Shown one piece after another: positions 1 through 9,900 of a stretch of 64,000 bases of DNA. The notes below the pieces were generated by a model. That model did no database searches and was not told the origin of the DNA. It saw only the letters and a list, made by a program, of their open reading frames with translations. The stretch lies in contig NZ_JAWMWG010000005.1 of the NCBI RefSeq assembly GCF_037546065.1, positions 1-64,000 on the forward strand. Reading direction: 5' to 3'. The position numbers and the translations under genes were made by a program. Origin of the DNA: Holzapfeliella saturejae (GTDB lineage Bacteria > Bacillota > Bacilli > Lactobacillales > Lactobacillaceae). Each line of letters opens with the position of its first letter. Position 1 is the stretch's first letter.

Positions 1-645
1 AATCTTGACCTGACGTCTTTACTTATCTGTATGGTAACGTCGTTATTCCTTGGAATCGTCGTTGCACGAGTCCATATGATCAAAAACACCTATACTAAAA
101 GTTTTATCTCTACCTTAGTTATTATGCCAATTTTGGTTCAATCAGTCATCATGCTAGTTAATGGGAATTTAGGAACTGGAATGGCCGTTGTTGGGGCATT
201 CAGTTTAGTTAGATTCCGTTCAGTTGCTGGAGGTGCTCGTGAAATAACCAGTATCTTTTGGGCAATGGGAATTGGACTCGCAACTGGTATAGGATATGTA
301 GGATACGTTTTAATCTTCTCAGCTATCGTGGCCATTTTGCTAACAGCTTTATACTACTCAAACTTTGGTAACAACCAAAAAGTGGCTGAACGTGAACTTA
401 AAATTACGATTTCAGAAGATTTAGACTATCCCAACTTATTCGATGATTTATTTACCAAATATAGTCACCAATATCATTTGGATACTGTCAAAACAACGAC
501 AATGGGTAGTCTATATGAATTACGCTACCACTTAACTTTAAAAGATCAAGCTTATGAAAAAGCTTTAATTGATGATGTCAGAACACGAAATGGGAACTTA
601 CCTGTTGTTTTAGGAAAAGTAGCCACACGTACTGACCAACTTTAG
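1..645 (+). CDS. DUF4956 family membrane protein (5' end cut by window edge)
   Basis: The reading frame is open to the first base of the window, so the gene starts upstream. An ATG at 31 is internal, because the residues before it (NLDLTSLLIC) already fit the first membrane helix of the family. Three to four hydrophobic segments are visible in the first 110 residues, with the family signature around GMAVVGAFSLVRFRS. A soluble alpha/beta C-terminal domain of about 90 residues follows. By family knowledge, DUF4956 proteins are encoded with VTC-domain, CotH and Cthe_2159-like proteins in envelope-associated loci. The next gene, 15 bp downstream, is a Cthe_2159-like lipoprotein, which fits that pairing. 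The biochemical function is unknown. Confidence 0.85.
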   Translation, partial: NLDLTSLLICMVTSLFLGIVVARVHMIKNTYTKSFISTLVIMPILVQSVIMLVNGNLGTGMAVVGAFSLVRFRSVAGGAREITSIFWAMGIGLATGIGYVGYVLIFSAIVAILLTALYYSNFGNNQKVAERELKITISEDLDYPNLFDDLFTKYSHQYHLDTVKTTTMGSLYELRYHLTLKDQAYEKALIDDVRTRNGNLPVVLGKVATRTDQL

Positions 646-660
646 AAAGGACTGCTAGTT

Positions 661-2475
661 ATGAAAACTAAACTTATTATCCCCTTATTATTAACCAGTG
701 TTGCTCTAACAGCTTGCTCAAGCCAAGGAGCTGCTAGTCAATCAACAGCAACTACTGCTAGCTCTACATCAATAACCAACTTATCAAATTCAGGTTTGTA
801 TGGTGATTACAGTAATTTTGACCAAGACACTTCCTATAATAGTCAATCAGACACGACGATTGACCTCTCTTCAAAATTAGTAACCAATAGTAATGAAGGT
901 GTCACCATTGATGGTGAGACAGTGACCATTACTAAAGGCGGTACCTATATTGTTAAAGGTTCACTTACTAATGGTCAACTTAAAGTAGCTGCATCTAACC
1001 AAGATAAAGTTCATCTGGTTTTTGAAAATGTAACTATTACGAATGAATCAGGTCCTGCTATTAATGTCGAACAGGCTGACAAAGTAGCTATTACGTTGGC
1101 TGACAACACAACGAACACTTTTACCGATGGGAGTAGCTATAATTTAGCTAATGGAGAAACCGAACCAGATGGGACGATTTATAGTAAAGATGACCTAAGC
1201 TTTAATGGAAATGGGACCTTGAAAGTTAATGCTAACTATCAAAACGGTATCCGCAGTAAAGATGACTTGACATTTGTCTCTGGTAACTATCAAATTAATG
1301 CTGTTAATAACGCTCTAAAAGGTAAAGACTCTGTAGCAATTAAAGATGGCACTTACCAACTATCAACTAACGAAGGTGATGCTATTCAAGCTAATAATAC
1401 CGAAGATACTACAAAAGGTTACATTGCCATTAATGGTGGCCAGTTTACAATTGATAGTGGACGAGATGGCTTACAAGCAGAAACCAACTTAAGTATTCAA
1501 AATGCAGACTTGTCTATTAAAACTGCGTCTGGGTATCAAACAACTTCAGCTTACAGTTCTGAAAGTTATAAAGGACTAAAAGCTGGTGGTGCTCTTCTAA
1601 TTTCAAGTGGTAACTTTACAATTGATAGTGCAGATGATGCCCTTCATTCAAACGATTCTGTCACAATCACTGGTGGTAATTTACAAATCAAAACTGGTGA
1701 TGACGGTATGCATGCAGATAATACTTTGACAATTTCCGGCGGTCAAACCACGATTTCAAACTCTTATGAAGGTCTTGAAGCCAGTGTAATCAATATTAAA
1801 GATGGGACAACTAGCGTGACCTCAACAGATGATGGCGTTAATGCTGGTGGCGGTAGCGATACTGAGACTCAAACCACTGGATTTTCTCCTGATCAATTTG
1901 GTGCTCAAGGGCAGGCAAAAGGACCTGGTGGCGGAGATACCGCTGACAGCAGCAAAGAGATTAATATTACAGGTGGAACTTTAACAGTTAACGCACAAGG
2001 TGATGGATTAGATAGTAACGGTAATATCAAGATGTCAGGTGGAACTGTAACTGTTCACGGACCTAATAACGGTGGTAACGGTGCTTTAGACTACAATGGT
2101 AACTTTACTCAAACAGGCGGCACACTAGTCGCAGCTGGTGCATCGGGAATGGCCCAAAACATTTCATCTGCTGAAAATCAAGCCGCGTTAGCTATTTACT
2201 TGTCTAACACCCTTCAAACAAACACCCAACTAACACTTAAGGATGAAAGCGATCAAACAGTTGGGAGCTACACATCTGAAAAATCTTTCCAACATATTGT
2301 TTTCTCAAATACTAACTTAACTCAAGGTAAAACTTATAAACTTTATAATGGTTCCACACTCCTTGGATCTTATCAATTAACTAGTGCAGTTAATAATTTC
2401 AACCAAGACGGATCAACTGCTACACAAACTTCCGGCATGCCAGGAGGTGGCGGCATGGGAATGATGAAACGATAA
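661..2475 (+). CDS. Carbohydrate-binding domain (Cthe_2159-like) beta-helix lipoprotein
   Basis: A 604-residue exported protein. The N-terminus is a lipoprotein signal with a clear lipobox (LTAC, Cys at residue 19), so it should be anchored to the outer face of the membrane. Residues from about 65 to 500 consist of short repeats such as ITGGNLQIKTGDDGMHAD and ISGGQTTISNSYEGLEAS. Their recurring I/L-x-I-x-x-G-x pattern is typical of a right-handed parallel beta-helix, as in the Cthe_2159 polysaccharide-binding family. The tail is rich in Gly and Met (GGGGMGMMKR). The ribosome binding site AAAGGA lies 9 bp before the ATG. It is probably co-transcribed with the DUF4956 gene. Ligand binding is inferred from the family only. 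Confidence 0.85.
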   Translation: MKTKLIIPLLLTSVALTACSSQGAASQSTATTASSTSITNLSNSGLYGDYSNFDQDTSYNSQSDTTIDLSSKLVTNSNEGVTIDGETVTITKGGTYIVKGSLTNGQLKVAASNQDKVHLVFENVTITNESGPAINVEQADKVAITLADNTTNTFTDGSSYNLANGETEPDGTIYSKDDLSFNGNGTLKVNANYQNGIRSKDDLTFVSGNYQINAVNNALKGKDSVAIKDGTYQLSTNEGDAIQANNTEDTTKGYIAINGGQFTIDSGRDGLQAETNLSIQNADLSIKTASGYQTTSAYSSESYKGLKAGGALLISSGNFTIDSADDALHSNDSVTITGGNLQIKTGDDGMHADNTLTISGGQTTISNSYEGLEASVINIKDGTTSVTSTDDGVNAGGGSDTETQTTGFSPDQFGAQGQAKGPGGGDTADSSKEINITGGTLTVNAQGDGLDSNGNIKMSGGTVTVHGPNNGGNGALDYNGNFTQTGGTLVAAGASGMAQNISSAENQAALAIYLSNTLQTNTQLTLKDESDQTVGSYTSEKSFQHIVFSNTNLTQGKTYKLYNGSTLLGSYQLTSAVNNFNQDGSTATQTSGMPGGGGMGMMKR

Positions 2476-2510
2476 AAAATGCATGCATATGATATTTAAT
2501 GAATGGGGTT

Positions 2511-2545
2511 ACTATGATTATTTATTAAGATATAATCATAGTTTT
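2511..2545 (+). terminator. Candidate intrinsic terminator
   Basis: An 11-bp perfect inverted repeat (ACTATGATTAT with ATAATCATAGT) is followed by only four to five T. It closes the DUF4956/lipoprotein operon and abuts the next promoter. The U-tract is weak, so termination may be partial. Confidence 0.55.
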
Positions 2546-2546
2546 A

Positions 2547-2574
2547 TTGAATTAGCATTACAACCTGTTATAAT
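2547..2574 (+). promoter_or_regulatory. Sigma-A type promoter
   Basis: TTGAAT (2547-2552), a 16-bp spacer and a perfect TATAAT (2569-2574). The -10 box sits directly before the first ATG (2575), which argues that translation starts at the later TTG (2599). Confidence 0.7.
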
Positions 2575-2598
2575 ATGACTCGAAGGGAGATTTTTATT

Positions 2599-3123
2599 TT
2601 GAACAAAATTTTAATTGGACTGGGCACATTAATATCTACAGTTTCATTGGGAGTTAATGCCAACCAGTCCGCTGCTGATACGCAGACAAACACTAATAGC
2701 GATACTCCCAATGTTCGAGTTTTAAATAATAATACTGTATCACCAACATCTTCTACACCAAAAAGTGTTAATACAGTTAACACTAATTCAAAGAATGATG
2801 TTAATGTTAAAGAAGACAACAATTCTACAAGTAATATTCCAAAAAATTCATCTGAACATCGCAGTACTGCTACTTCAACAGTCTCTGTGAATTTAATTAG
2901 AGCTGTGGTTACTTCGAGACCAAATGCTTCCTATTCACTAGCTAAACAGTTAAATGATTCAACGGACTATAATCGCCAAATATCAAATGATAATAATGGT
3001 GATGTTATTTATAATCCAGATGGTACTGGTTATTATTTGGTTACTGTTTCAAATTCTGGTGAAAATCAAGTAAACGGAACATATAGCGTTTACCAAAACG
3101 GCTATATCGCAAAAAATTCATAA
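2599..3123 (+). CDS. Small secreted Asn/Ser/Thr-rich protein of unknown function
   Basis: I choose the TTG start at 2599. It has a strong ribosome binding site (GAAGGGAG, 2582-2589), whereas the upstream in-frame ATG at 2575 touches the -10 box. The product has 174 residues. Residues 1-24 look like a Sec signal peptide (KILIGLGTLISTVSLGVNA). A low-complexity Asn/Ser/Thr-rich stretch of about 80 residues follows, and then a short globular end with YNPDGTGYYLVTVSNSG. There is no LPxTG, WxL or membrane anchor. It has its own promoter and terminator just before the WxL locus, so a surface or secreted role is likely. I do not recognise the family. Confidence 0.7.
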   Translation: MNKILIGLGTLISTVSLGVNANQSAADTQTNTNSDTPNVRVLNNNTVSPTSSTPKSVNTVNTNSKNDVNVKEDNNSTSNIPKNSSEHRSTATSTVSVNLIRAVVTSRPNASYSLAKQLNDSTDYNRQISNDNNGDVIYNPDGTGYYLVTVSNSGENQVNGTYSVYQNGYIAKNS

Positions 3124-3135
3124 TTAATTCATAAA

Positions 3136-3179
3136 AAACACACAACTATTAAAAATAAATAATAGTTGTGTGTTTTTTT
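3136..3179 (+). terminator. Intrinsic terminator
   Basis: A 15-bp perfect stem (AAACACACAACTATT with its complement) and a 10-base loop, followed by a run of seven T. Confidence 0.9.
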
Positions 3180-3279
3180 GTTTCAACTCATTGACATACT
3201 CGAATATTTTAGATATTATAACCGTGTATTATCGATACATGATTAGTTATATGTGGTTTTGAAGATGAGAGGTTTTACC

Positions 3280-4488
3280 ATGAAAAAATATGTATTCCTA
3301 CTCTTGACAATGCTGTCTTTTCTCTCATTTGCTTATCTTTTTTCAATAAATAATATTGCTTTATCGGCAAGTCTTGGTCTCCCCAATAATAAAAATCAGC
3401 CACCAAAAACCGATTCATACCCTAACTCAATTGTTTTGCAAGGGTATACAAAGTATCCTAGCAGAACTGTCGGAGTTTTTAAAGTAGATAACGGCCAACT
3501 AATTGCTAGCTATGGTATTTCAGAAGGCGACGATTTAACCACCCCTATTAATAGATCTGGAGACAAATCTATTCGTTATCGTATTACTTTAATCGGGAAA
3601 AATGGACAAATAAAAAAAGAAGTATCTGCTACAGGACAAGAACAAAAAAAGAACCCTCTTGATAGATGGGGAAGTGTTCCAATAGAAGACGGAGATGTGA
3701 TTGCTGTCTACACTTTAGAAACAGATAAAAGCTTTTGGTATGATGCAGATGGTATAATAGGCGATTTACCTCCTGAATATTTAATTCACTGGCGAGACCC
3801 GGAAAGTCCCAACCTTAAGGGAGATCTGTCACGGTCAACACTCTATTACACAGTCTCCAATAACGAGTTGGAGCGAGTGCGCTTGGAAAACCTCAGTGAT
3901 GTTACCATCACTGAAGGCGACTCTTTAGAACAATATATTAACGATTACTTCAAAACTAATTATGGTCAAGATATCTCTGTTAAAACGGAATTGGGCTCTA
4001 GAAGAAACGAAAGTGGCACTTATTCAAATGTTAAAGTATCAACACCCGATTCCAGATTTAATCAGGTCTTCCAAAATGTTTTCAAAAACGGAATTACCGT
4101 ACACGTTAAACCTAAGCCAGTAGTATTTGATGTTACCGTTCCTAACAACTTGAAGTTTAACGACCATACCTTAGGAATAGGAAATAATCAGATAAAATTG
4201 CAATACAATCCCACGGTAATAATTGAAGATACTCGCAAAAATTCACCCGGATGGACGTTATCACTCAGTTCCAAAGAAGACGACAATGCATTAGCTAAAA
4301 ACCTTATTTTTAAAAGCAATAATGAAATTAAAAACATATCAAATGAATCCACTGTGATTTGGAGCGGTAGTGGAAGCTTGCGTATTCCACTAGCTGAACA
4401 TTTGTTTGTTCAAGTACCAAATGACAGGTCATTCCTCGCTCAAGATTATGAAACAACATTAACTTGGAACTTAGCTTCCACCCCTTAA
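3280..4488 (+). CDS. WxL-domain surface protein, long form
   Basis: The start is taken at ATG 3280 (MKKYVFLLLTMLSFL), behind GAGAGG, rather than the in-frame GTG at 3253; the product is 402 residues. Residues 1-30 form a signal peptide. The middle has no family I recognise. The last 120 residues form a WxL domain, with the proximal motif GWTLSLSS and the distal motif YETTLTWNLASTP at the very C-terminus. WxL domains bind peptidoglycan non-covalently, and such proteins assemble with DUF916/DUF3324 partners. This is the first gene of a three-gene WxL locus, 49 bp before the next one. Confidence 0.85.
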   Translation: MKKYVFLLLTMLSFLSFAYLFSINNIALSASLGLPNNKNQPPKTDSYPNSIVLQGYTKYPSRTVGVFKVDNGQLIASYGISEGDDLTTPINRSGDKSIRYRITLIGKNGQIKKEVSATGQEQKKNPLDRWGSVPIEDGDVIAVYTLETDKSFWYDADGIIGDLPPEYLIHWRDPESPNLKGDLSRSTLYYTVSNNELERVRLENLSDVTITEGDSLEQYINDYFKTNYGQDISVKTELGSRRNESGTYSNVKVSTPDSRFNQVFQNVFKNGITVHVKPKPVVFDVTVPNNLKFNDHTLGIGNNQIKLQYNPTVIIEDTRKNSPGWTLSLSSKEDDNALAKNLIFKSNNEIKNISNESTVIWSGSGSLRIPLAEHLFVQVPNDRSFLAQDYETTLTWNLASTP

Positions 4489-4537
4489 TAACCTTAAACA
4501 ATATTAATTTTTTTACGATTAAAAGGAGAAATTTATT

Positions 4538-5104
4538 ATGAAAAAATCAGTAATCAAATTGTTTTCTGCTCTATTAGTATCAAATGCTGTTGCCGTTACT
4601 GGTAACTTAAATAAAGTTGACGCAGCCGACACAACAGGTGATACTGGGAAAAATTCTACAGCATCTATCCAAATTAATGCAGGTAATCTAGAAATTGCAG
4701 ACAAAAAAGATATCACATTCAGCCCTGTTACATTAAATGGCCAAAACCATAATAATCATCAAGAAAATAGTAACTCTTTCATTAAAATTAATGACTTTAG
4801 AGGGGCAACAACTGGATGGAAATTATCAGTAACTTCAGATAACAGATTTACTGATAATGGCATTAACTTATACTTCAATCCTAAAGCAGACAACTCAAAT
4901 GTAAAAACCGATAGCCAAAACTTGCTAATTAATAATGAAGCACAAAATGTAGCTTATATGGGATCTGCTAATAGAGAAACACCTCTAACTAGTCAAATCA
5001 ATTTAAACGCCTATCTTAATATCCCGGCAAATGCTCGTGCAAATAGTTACGAAACCACTTTAACTTGGAATTTAACTTCTGATGCGGTCTCCGCAGAGCA
5101 ATAA
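4538..5104 (+). CDS. WxL-domain surface protein, short form
   Basis: A 188-residue protein with a signal peptide (cleavage likely after DAADT or nearby, about residue 30) followed almost entirely by one WxL domain. The proximal motif is TGWKLSVTSD and the distal motif is YETTLTWNLTSD near the C-terminus. The ribosome binding site AAAGGAG is well placed. Short WxL proteins of this size are usual in WxL clusters and are thought to coat peptidoglycan together with the DUF916 protein encoded next. A terminator separates it from that gene. Confidence 0.9.
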   Translation: MKKSVIKLFSALLVSNAVAVTGNLNKVDAADTTGDTGKNSTASIQINAGNLEIADKKDITFSPVTLNGQNHNNHQENSNSFIKINDFRGATTGWKLSVTSDNRFTDNGINLYFNPKADNSNVKTDSQNLLINNEAQNVAYMGSANRETPLTSQINLNAYLNIPANARANSYETTLTWNLTSDAVSAEQ

Positions 5105-5112
5105 GACACAAA

Positions 5113-5150
5113 AAAAACCCACTATCTATTTTCAGATAAGTGGTTTTTTT
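5113..5150 (+). terminator. Intrinsic terminator
   Basis: A hairpin between CCCACTATCT and AGATAAGTGG with one bulge, followed by seven T. It lies between the short WxL gene and the DUF916 gene. Confidence 0.8.
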
Positions 5151-5211
5151 ATTGACTATTATCTAAATAACAGAATAAAATTATATACAAAAATAAATTA
5201 CGGAGGTTCTT

Positions 5212-6246
5212 ATGAAAAAAATAATAAAAACAGTTTCAATCTTGCTGCTCTTATTTACGGGAATATCTAATTTATCGTCAGCATCTGTTAATGCTGATGA
5301 TAGTTCTGGCTACGATTACACAGTTGGCATCACACCACCAGACAATCAGATTGGCGATAATAGCGGATTCTTTGATGTTAAGTTAGTACCTGGACAAGCA
5401 ACACCTTTAACGCTTACATTGACCAATAACAGTAATACGCCTCAAACTTATACTGTTCAAGTTAATACTGCAGCAACCAACTCAAACGTTATTGTTAATT
5501 ATTCAAAAACAGACGCTAAACTTAACAATACAGCAAAATATAACATTAAAGACTTAATTTATAATCCCAATCCAACAGTCACTGTACCTGCTAATAGTAG
5601 TCAACAGTTAACCTTAAATCTAAATAGCCCTTCTGAAGCTTTTGACGGCATTTTGTTAGGTGGGGTTACTATTACGCCAAATCAAAGTAAAGAAAGCTCA
5701 GGAGGTATTTCTAACGTTTATACACGTACAGTTGGAATTAGAGCTAAGCAAACTGATACAGTCATCACTCCTGATTTAACAGCTAGTGATGTTGTACTTT
5801 CACAACGTAATCTTCACAATGTTGCATCTTTGCAACTACAGAATATTACACCAACCTTAATCACAAAATTAACAGGTAAGTATAACATTACCAAGAAAGG
5901 TTCAACTGATCCTGTTATTTCAGGACAGAATACTAATCTAAGTATCGCGCCAAACACTGACTTCCCTTATTCTGTAGAATGGGACGATTTATTTAACCCC
6001 GGTGATTATACATTTCACTTAACACTTGAAAATAGTCAACACAAATGGGATTTTAGTAAGGATTTCACTATAAAAGGTGAAGAAGCAAAAGAATATAACG
6101 ATACCTCTGTTAATGAATCAAAAACAGATCATACTATTTTATATTTCTCACTACTTATTGGATTCTTAATTTTATTATTGATAGGATCATGGTTATTCTT
6201 CTTCTTAAAACGTAAAAAAGATAAAGATGATGAAGATAAAAAATAA
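5212..6246 (+). CDS. WxL locus scaffold protein (DUF916 + DUF3324, membrane anchored)
   Basis: A 344-residue protein with four parts: a signal peptide (residues 1-28), a DUF916-like peptidoglycan-binding domain (about 35-160), a DUF3324-like WxL-binding domain (about 165-285), and a single membrane helix (about 303-327) ending in a Lys/Asp-rich tail (KRKKDKDDEDKK). By family knowledge this protein tethers WxL proteins to the wall and membrane. CGGAGG precedes the ATG. Gene order WxL-WxL-DUF916 is a complete minimal WxL locus. Confidence 0.9.
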   Translation: MKKIIKTVSILLLLFTGISNLSSASVNADDSSGYDYTVGITPPDNQIGDNSGFFDVKLVPGQATPLTLTLTNNSNTPQTYTVQVNTAATNSNVIVNYSKTDAKLNNTAKYNIKDLIYNPNPTVTVPANSSQQLTLNLNSPSEAFDGILLGGVTITPNQSKESSGGISNVYTRTVGIRAKQTDTVITPDLTASDVVLSQRNLHNVASLQLQNITPTLITKLTGKYNITKKGSTDPVISGQNTNLSIAPNTDFPYSVEWDDLFNPGDYTFHLTLENSQHKWDFSKDFTIKGEEAKEYNDTSVNESKTDHTILYFSLLIGFLILLLIGSWLFFFLKRKKDKDDEDKK

Positions 6247-6257
6247 TTTAAAAAACA

Positions 6258-6292
6258 AAAAACCTCGAGGAAATTTTCCTCGAGGTTTTTTT
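6258..6292. terminator. Bidirectional intrinsic terminator
   Basis: A nearly perfect palindrome (AAAAACCTCGAGGAAA with its complement) has A-rich and T-rich flanks, so it can end both the DUF916 gene and the convergent giant gene. Confidence 0.85.
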
Positions 6293-6326
6293 ATCAATAG
6301 ATTTTTAAAATAACTAAATCTTAGAA

Positions 6327-6990
6327 TTAAAACTTAGCGTATTGGGCTTGAATCCATTGATTTTGTGTTCCTAACCTGTAGTATGTTTCACCATTGATGA
6401 CTTTTTGAGCGAATATTCTCCAAGTTGTACCAGGCATTACAGATTGAGAAGTCATATTACCTTTTTGATCACGCAAGTATACTGCGTAATTTTCAGGAAC
6501 ATTACCAACAGTTAAAACTGTATCCATTGGTTGTTCGGTATTATCTTTCAAGTATTGAGTTTGTACCCATACATTTGAATCTGATGCATTAATTCTTGTG
6601 TAAGATACCCCTCCATATACTTTATCTTCAAAACTATTTACAACAGTATTTGAAGCTGTGTAACTTTGATTAATTGGTGCAAAACTACCATCATTTTGTA
6701 ATGACCAATTTTGAACACCATAACCTGGTAAGTAGTCGATTAAACGTTCTTTTGTTATATCTTTCAAGTATTGAGCTTGAATCCAACTATCACCATTAGG
6801 TGTATCAATCTTAACGTATTTAACGTTATTAATAACACGAGTTTGATCAGGATAAGTTTGGACTACAGAACCATCTAAGCGATAAGCATCAGATGAGTAA
6901 CTTGGTGTTGGCGTACCTGATTGTAAGTTCCATACAAGTACTGAATATCCTGGTAGGTAAGAAATTCTCTTACTAATACCTTGGGTGTCG
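6327..6990 (-). repeat. Three C-terminal SH3/SLAP-like wall-binding modules
   Basis: Within the giant gene, the last 220 residues contain three similar modules. The first two begin with YLPGY(S/G)V and end with W(I/V)Q(A/T)QYLKD. The third ends NQWIQAQYAKF at the stop codon. Similar modules end many secreted lactobacillus glycosidases and adhesins and are thought to bind the wall non-covalently. The secreted protein at 34375-35130 has related repeats. Confidence 0.75.
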
Positions 6991-9900
6991 CCACCGGTAT
7001 TGCCGCCTGTGTTACCACCAGTATTATTTCCACCTGTGTTACCACCAGTATTATTTCCACCTGTGTTATCACCAGTATTATTTCCACCTGTGTTATCACC
7101 TGTATTGCCACCGGTATTATAATTTACAACTGGTGTATTTGGATTATCTTTATCTTGTTTTTGAAGTAATCCTTTTTGATTACCTTGATTATAAGCTGTA
7201 GAATCGGTTCCCTTTCTTGTTTCAGGTTTAGTAATACCTTTCTTACCATCTTCATAACCCTTGGCATTATCATATCCTTGAATATAGCTACTGTCAGTAT
7301 CTCCAACCGGCGACGTAGGAAGTTTGTCAGGATTATTAGCAGCAATTCTGCCTTGTTCTTCACCATAAGCCTGTTTATATGCTGGGGAATAGCTAGTTTG
7401 ACCTCTAGATATTATAGAACCTTGCTTATTACCATTATGATAATCATCATCAGCTTGTTTAATAGCTGCTTGAGTATCTTTTTGAACTTGAGCATAACCA
7501 TCTTTATAACCTTGTGTAGATTTTGCAGTTGGTTTTGCCCCATTATTCATAGCAGCATCTTGTCCTGATTTAAAGTCATTATTGTATGCTGTTTGTCCAT
7601 CTGATTTTTGTTTGTTATAGGCATCTTTATAAGCATTAACATAATCAGGCAGATTTTCAGGTTTAATTCCTTTAGATTGAGCATCATTTTTGGCTTGATT
7701 ATCTAATTGATTATCTGACATATTTGGATTTTGAGCATAAGCTGTTGTCCCATCAGCCGCACCTTTAGCCTGACTATAAGACTTGTCATAAGCTTTTTGA
7801 TAATCAGTTGTTTGATTACTGTTATCAGTTGGCTTACTTCCATCTTTAGCATCGTTTGATCCAGCATCTTGTCCAGCATTAGTTGAATCTGTTGGATTCT
7901 TAGAGCTATTATCCTCGTTCTTATCTGCAGCATCTTTTGCTTTATTATAAGCTTCATCATAACCCTTTTGATATGCTGGTGTTTGTTTGCTATTGTCAGC
8001 CTTTGGTTTGCCTGCTTGAGCATCTGCTACACCTGCAGATTCACCGGAAGACTTACTTTGTTGATAATTATTTTGTGCATCTTTATTGTAAGCAGCATCA
8101 TATGCATTTTGATAATCTTTAGATTTAGATGAGTTATTAGCATGAGGTTGACCATTTTCGACATCAGACTTACCTGCAGTGCTACCTTCGGTCGTATCTT
8201 TAACTTTTTGATCTTGTTGCATTTGTTGTTGTCTTTGTTGGCCTTGAGCATAACCTTGATTATAACCATCTTTATAAGCTGGTGATTGACCGTCTAAATT
8301 AGCTTTATCTTTTCCAGATACAGCATCTTGATAACCATCAGACTTACCTGATTCAGTCACCTTATTTTGCCATGCTGTTGGTTGTGATTGATCATAAGCT
8401 TTATTATAACCGTCTTTATAAGTTTGAGTTTGACCGTCTAAGTTAGCTTTTGGTTTGCCTGCTTGAGCATCTACTGTACCAGCATTTTGACCAGCTTTAT
8501 AATCAGCTGGAGCATAGCCTTGATTATAACCATCTTTATAGCCATCACTTTGATTACTCAAATCAGCTTTTGGTTTGCCTGCTTGGGCATCTGCTACACC
8601 TGCTGCTTGACCTGCTACTTGAGCGGCTTTATATGATGAGCTTTGTGCTTGAGCAGCATCATATGCTTTATTATAACCATCTTTATAAGATTGAGATTGA
8701 TTACTTAAATCAGCCTTTGGTTTGCCTGCTTGGGCATCCGCAGCCCCGTTATTTCGTCCAGCTTGTTCAGCTTTTGGATCCGGAGTTTGTTTTTGCTCAG
8801 AGGTTTGTTTGGCATCGTGAGCCTTATCATAAGCATTATTGTAGTCAGGTGACGTATTGTTGGTATCTTTTGACTTACCAGTCGTAGCATCTTGTGTTCC
8901 TTTTCCTTCATTAACACCCTTGGTATAAGCATCGCCTGTATTTGTTGGGGTTTTAATATTTGGATTATCTGGATTATCTGATTTAGCTTTACCTTGTTCT
9001 TGACCATATGCTTCTTGATATGCTGGTGATTTATCATTCATATTACCAGTATTACCGTTTTGAATATCTGCTTGAGCATCTTTTGCTCCTTGAGCTTTGT
9101 CAACAGCTTGGTTATAAGCATCTTTATAAGCCTGTGACTTACCATCATCAGGTTTTCCTGCTTCGTTAGGTTGTTTGCCTGAATTTTGGGCATCTTGAGC
9201 TGCTTGTTCTCCTGCTTCTTGACCATCTTGTTTATCTTTAGCAGCTTGTTCGTTCTTAGCATTTGCAGCCTTGTCATAGGCATTGTTGTAATCGGATGAC
9301 GTATTATTAGTATCTTTTGGTTTATTATTGGCTACGTCCTGAGTTCCTTTTCCTTCATTAACACCTTTGGTATAAGCATCTCCACCATTAGTTGGCGGTG
9401 TAACTTTTTTGCCATCAGATTTTTGCTTACCTTGTTCTTGACCATATGCTTCTTTATAAGCATCTGAAGCATTATTCAAATCTCTCGCTGATGTTGATGG
9501 ATTCTTTTCGTCAGCTTGAGCATCTTTTGCTCCTTGAGCTTTGTCAATAGCTTGGTTATAAGCATCTTTATAGGCCTGTGACTTACTATCATCAGGTTTT
9601 GCTGCTTCGTTAGGTTGTTTGCCTGATTTTTGAGCATCTTGAGCTGCTTGTTCTCCTGCTTCTTGACCATCTTGTTTATCTTTAGCAGCTTGTTCATTCT
9701 TAGCATTTGCAGCCTTGTCATAGGCATTGTTGTAATCAGATGACGTATTATTAGTATCTTTTGGTTTATTATTAGCTACGTCTTGTGTTCCTTTTCCTTC
9801 ATTAAAGCCTTTTTGATATGCATCTCCTGCATTTGTTGGAGTTTTAATATTTGGATTATCTGGATTATCTGATTTAGCTTTACCTTGTTGTTGGCCGTAT

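Noticed and set aside
2575..2822. Minus-strand frame opposite the small secreted protein
   Set aside because: It has no ribosome binding site and mirrors the low-complexity Asn/Ser/Thr codons of the plus-strand gene.
5082..5270. 62-codon frame between the WxL and DUF916 genes
   Set aside because: It spans a terminator and the true ribosome binding site and start of the DUF916 gene.
6991..7120. Regularly spaced short repeats resembling a CRISPR array
   Set aside because: The repeats are in frame, have no unique spacers of constant length, and encode the Asn-Thr-Gly-Gly linker. No cas gene is present.
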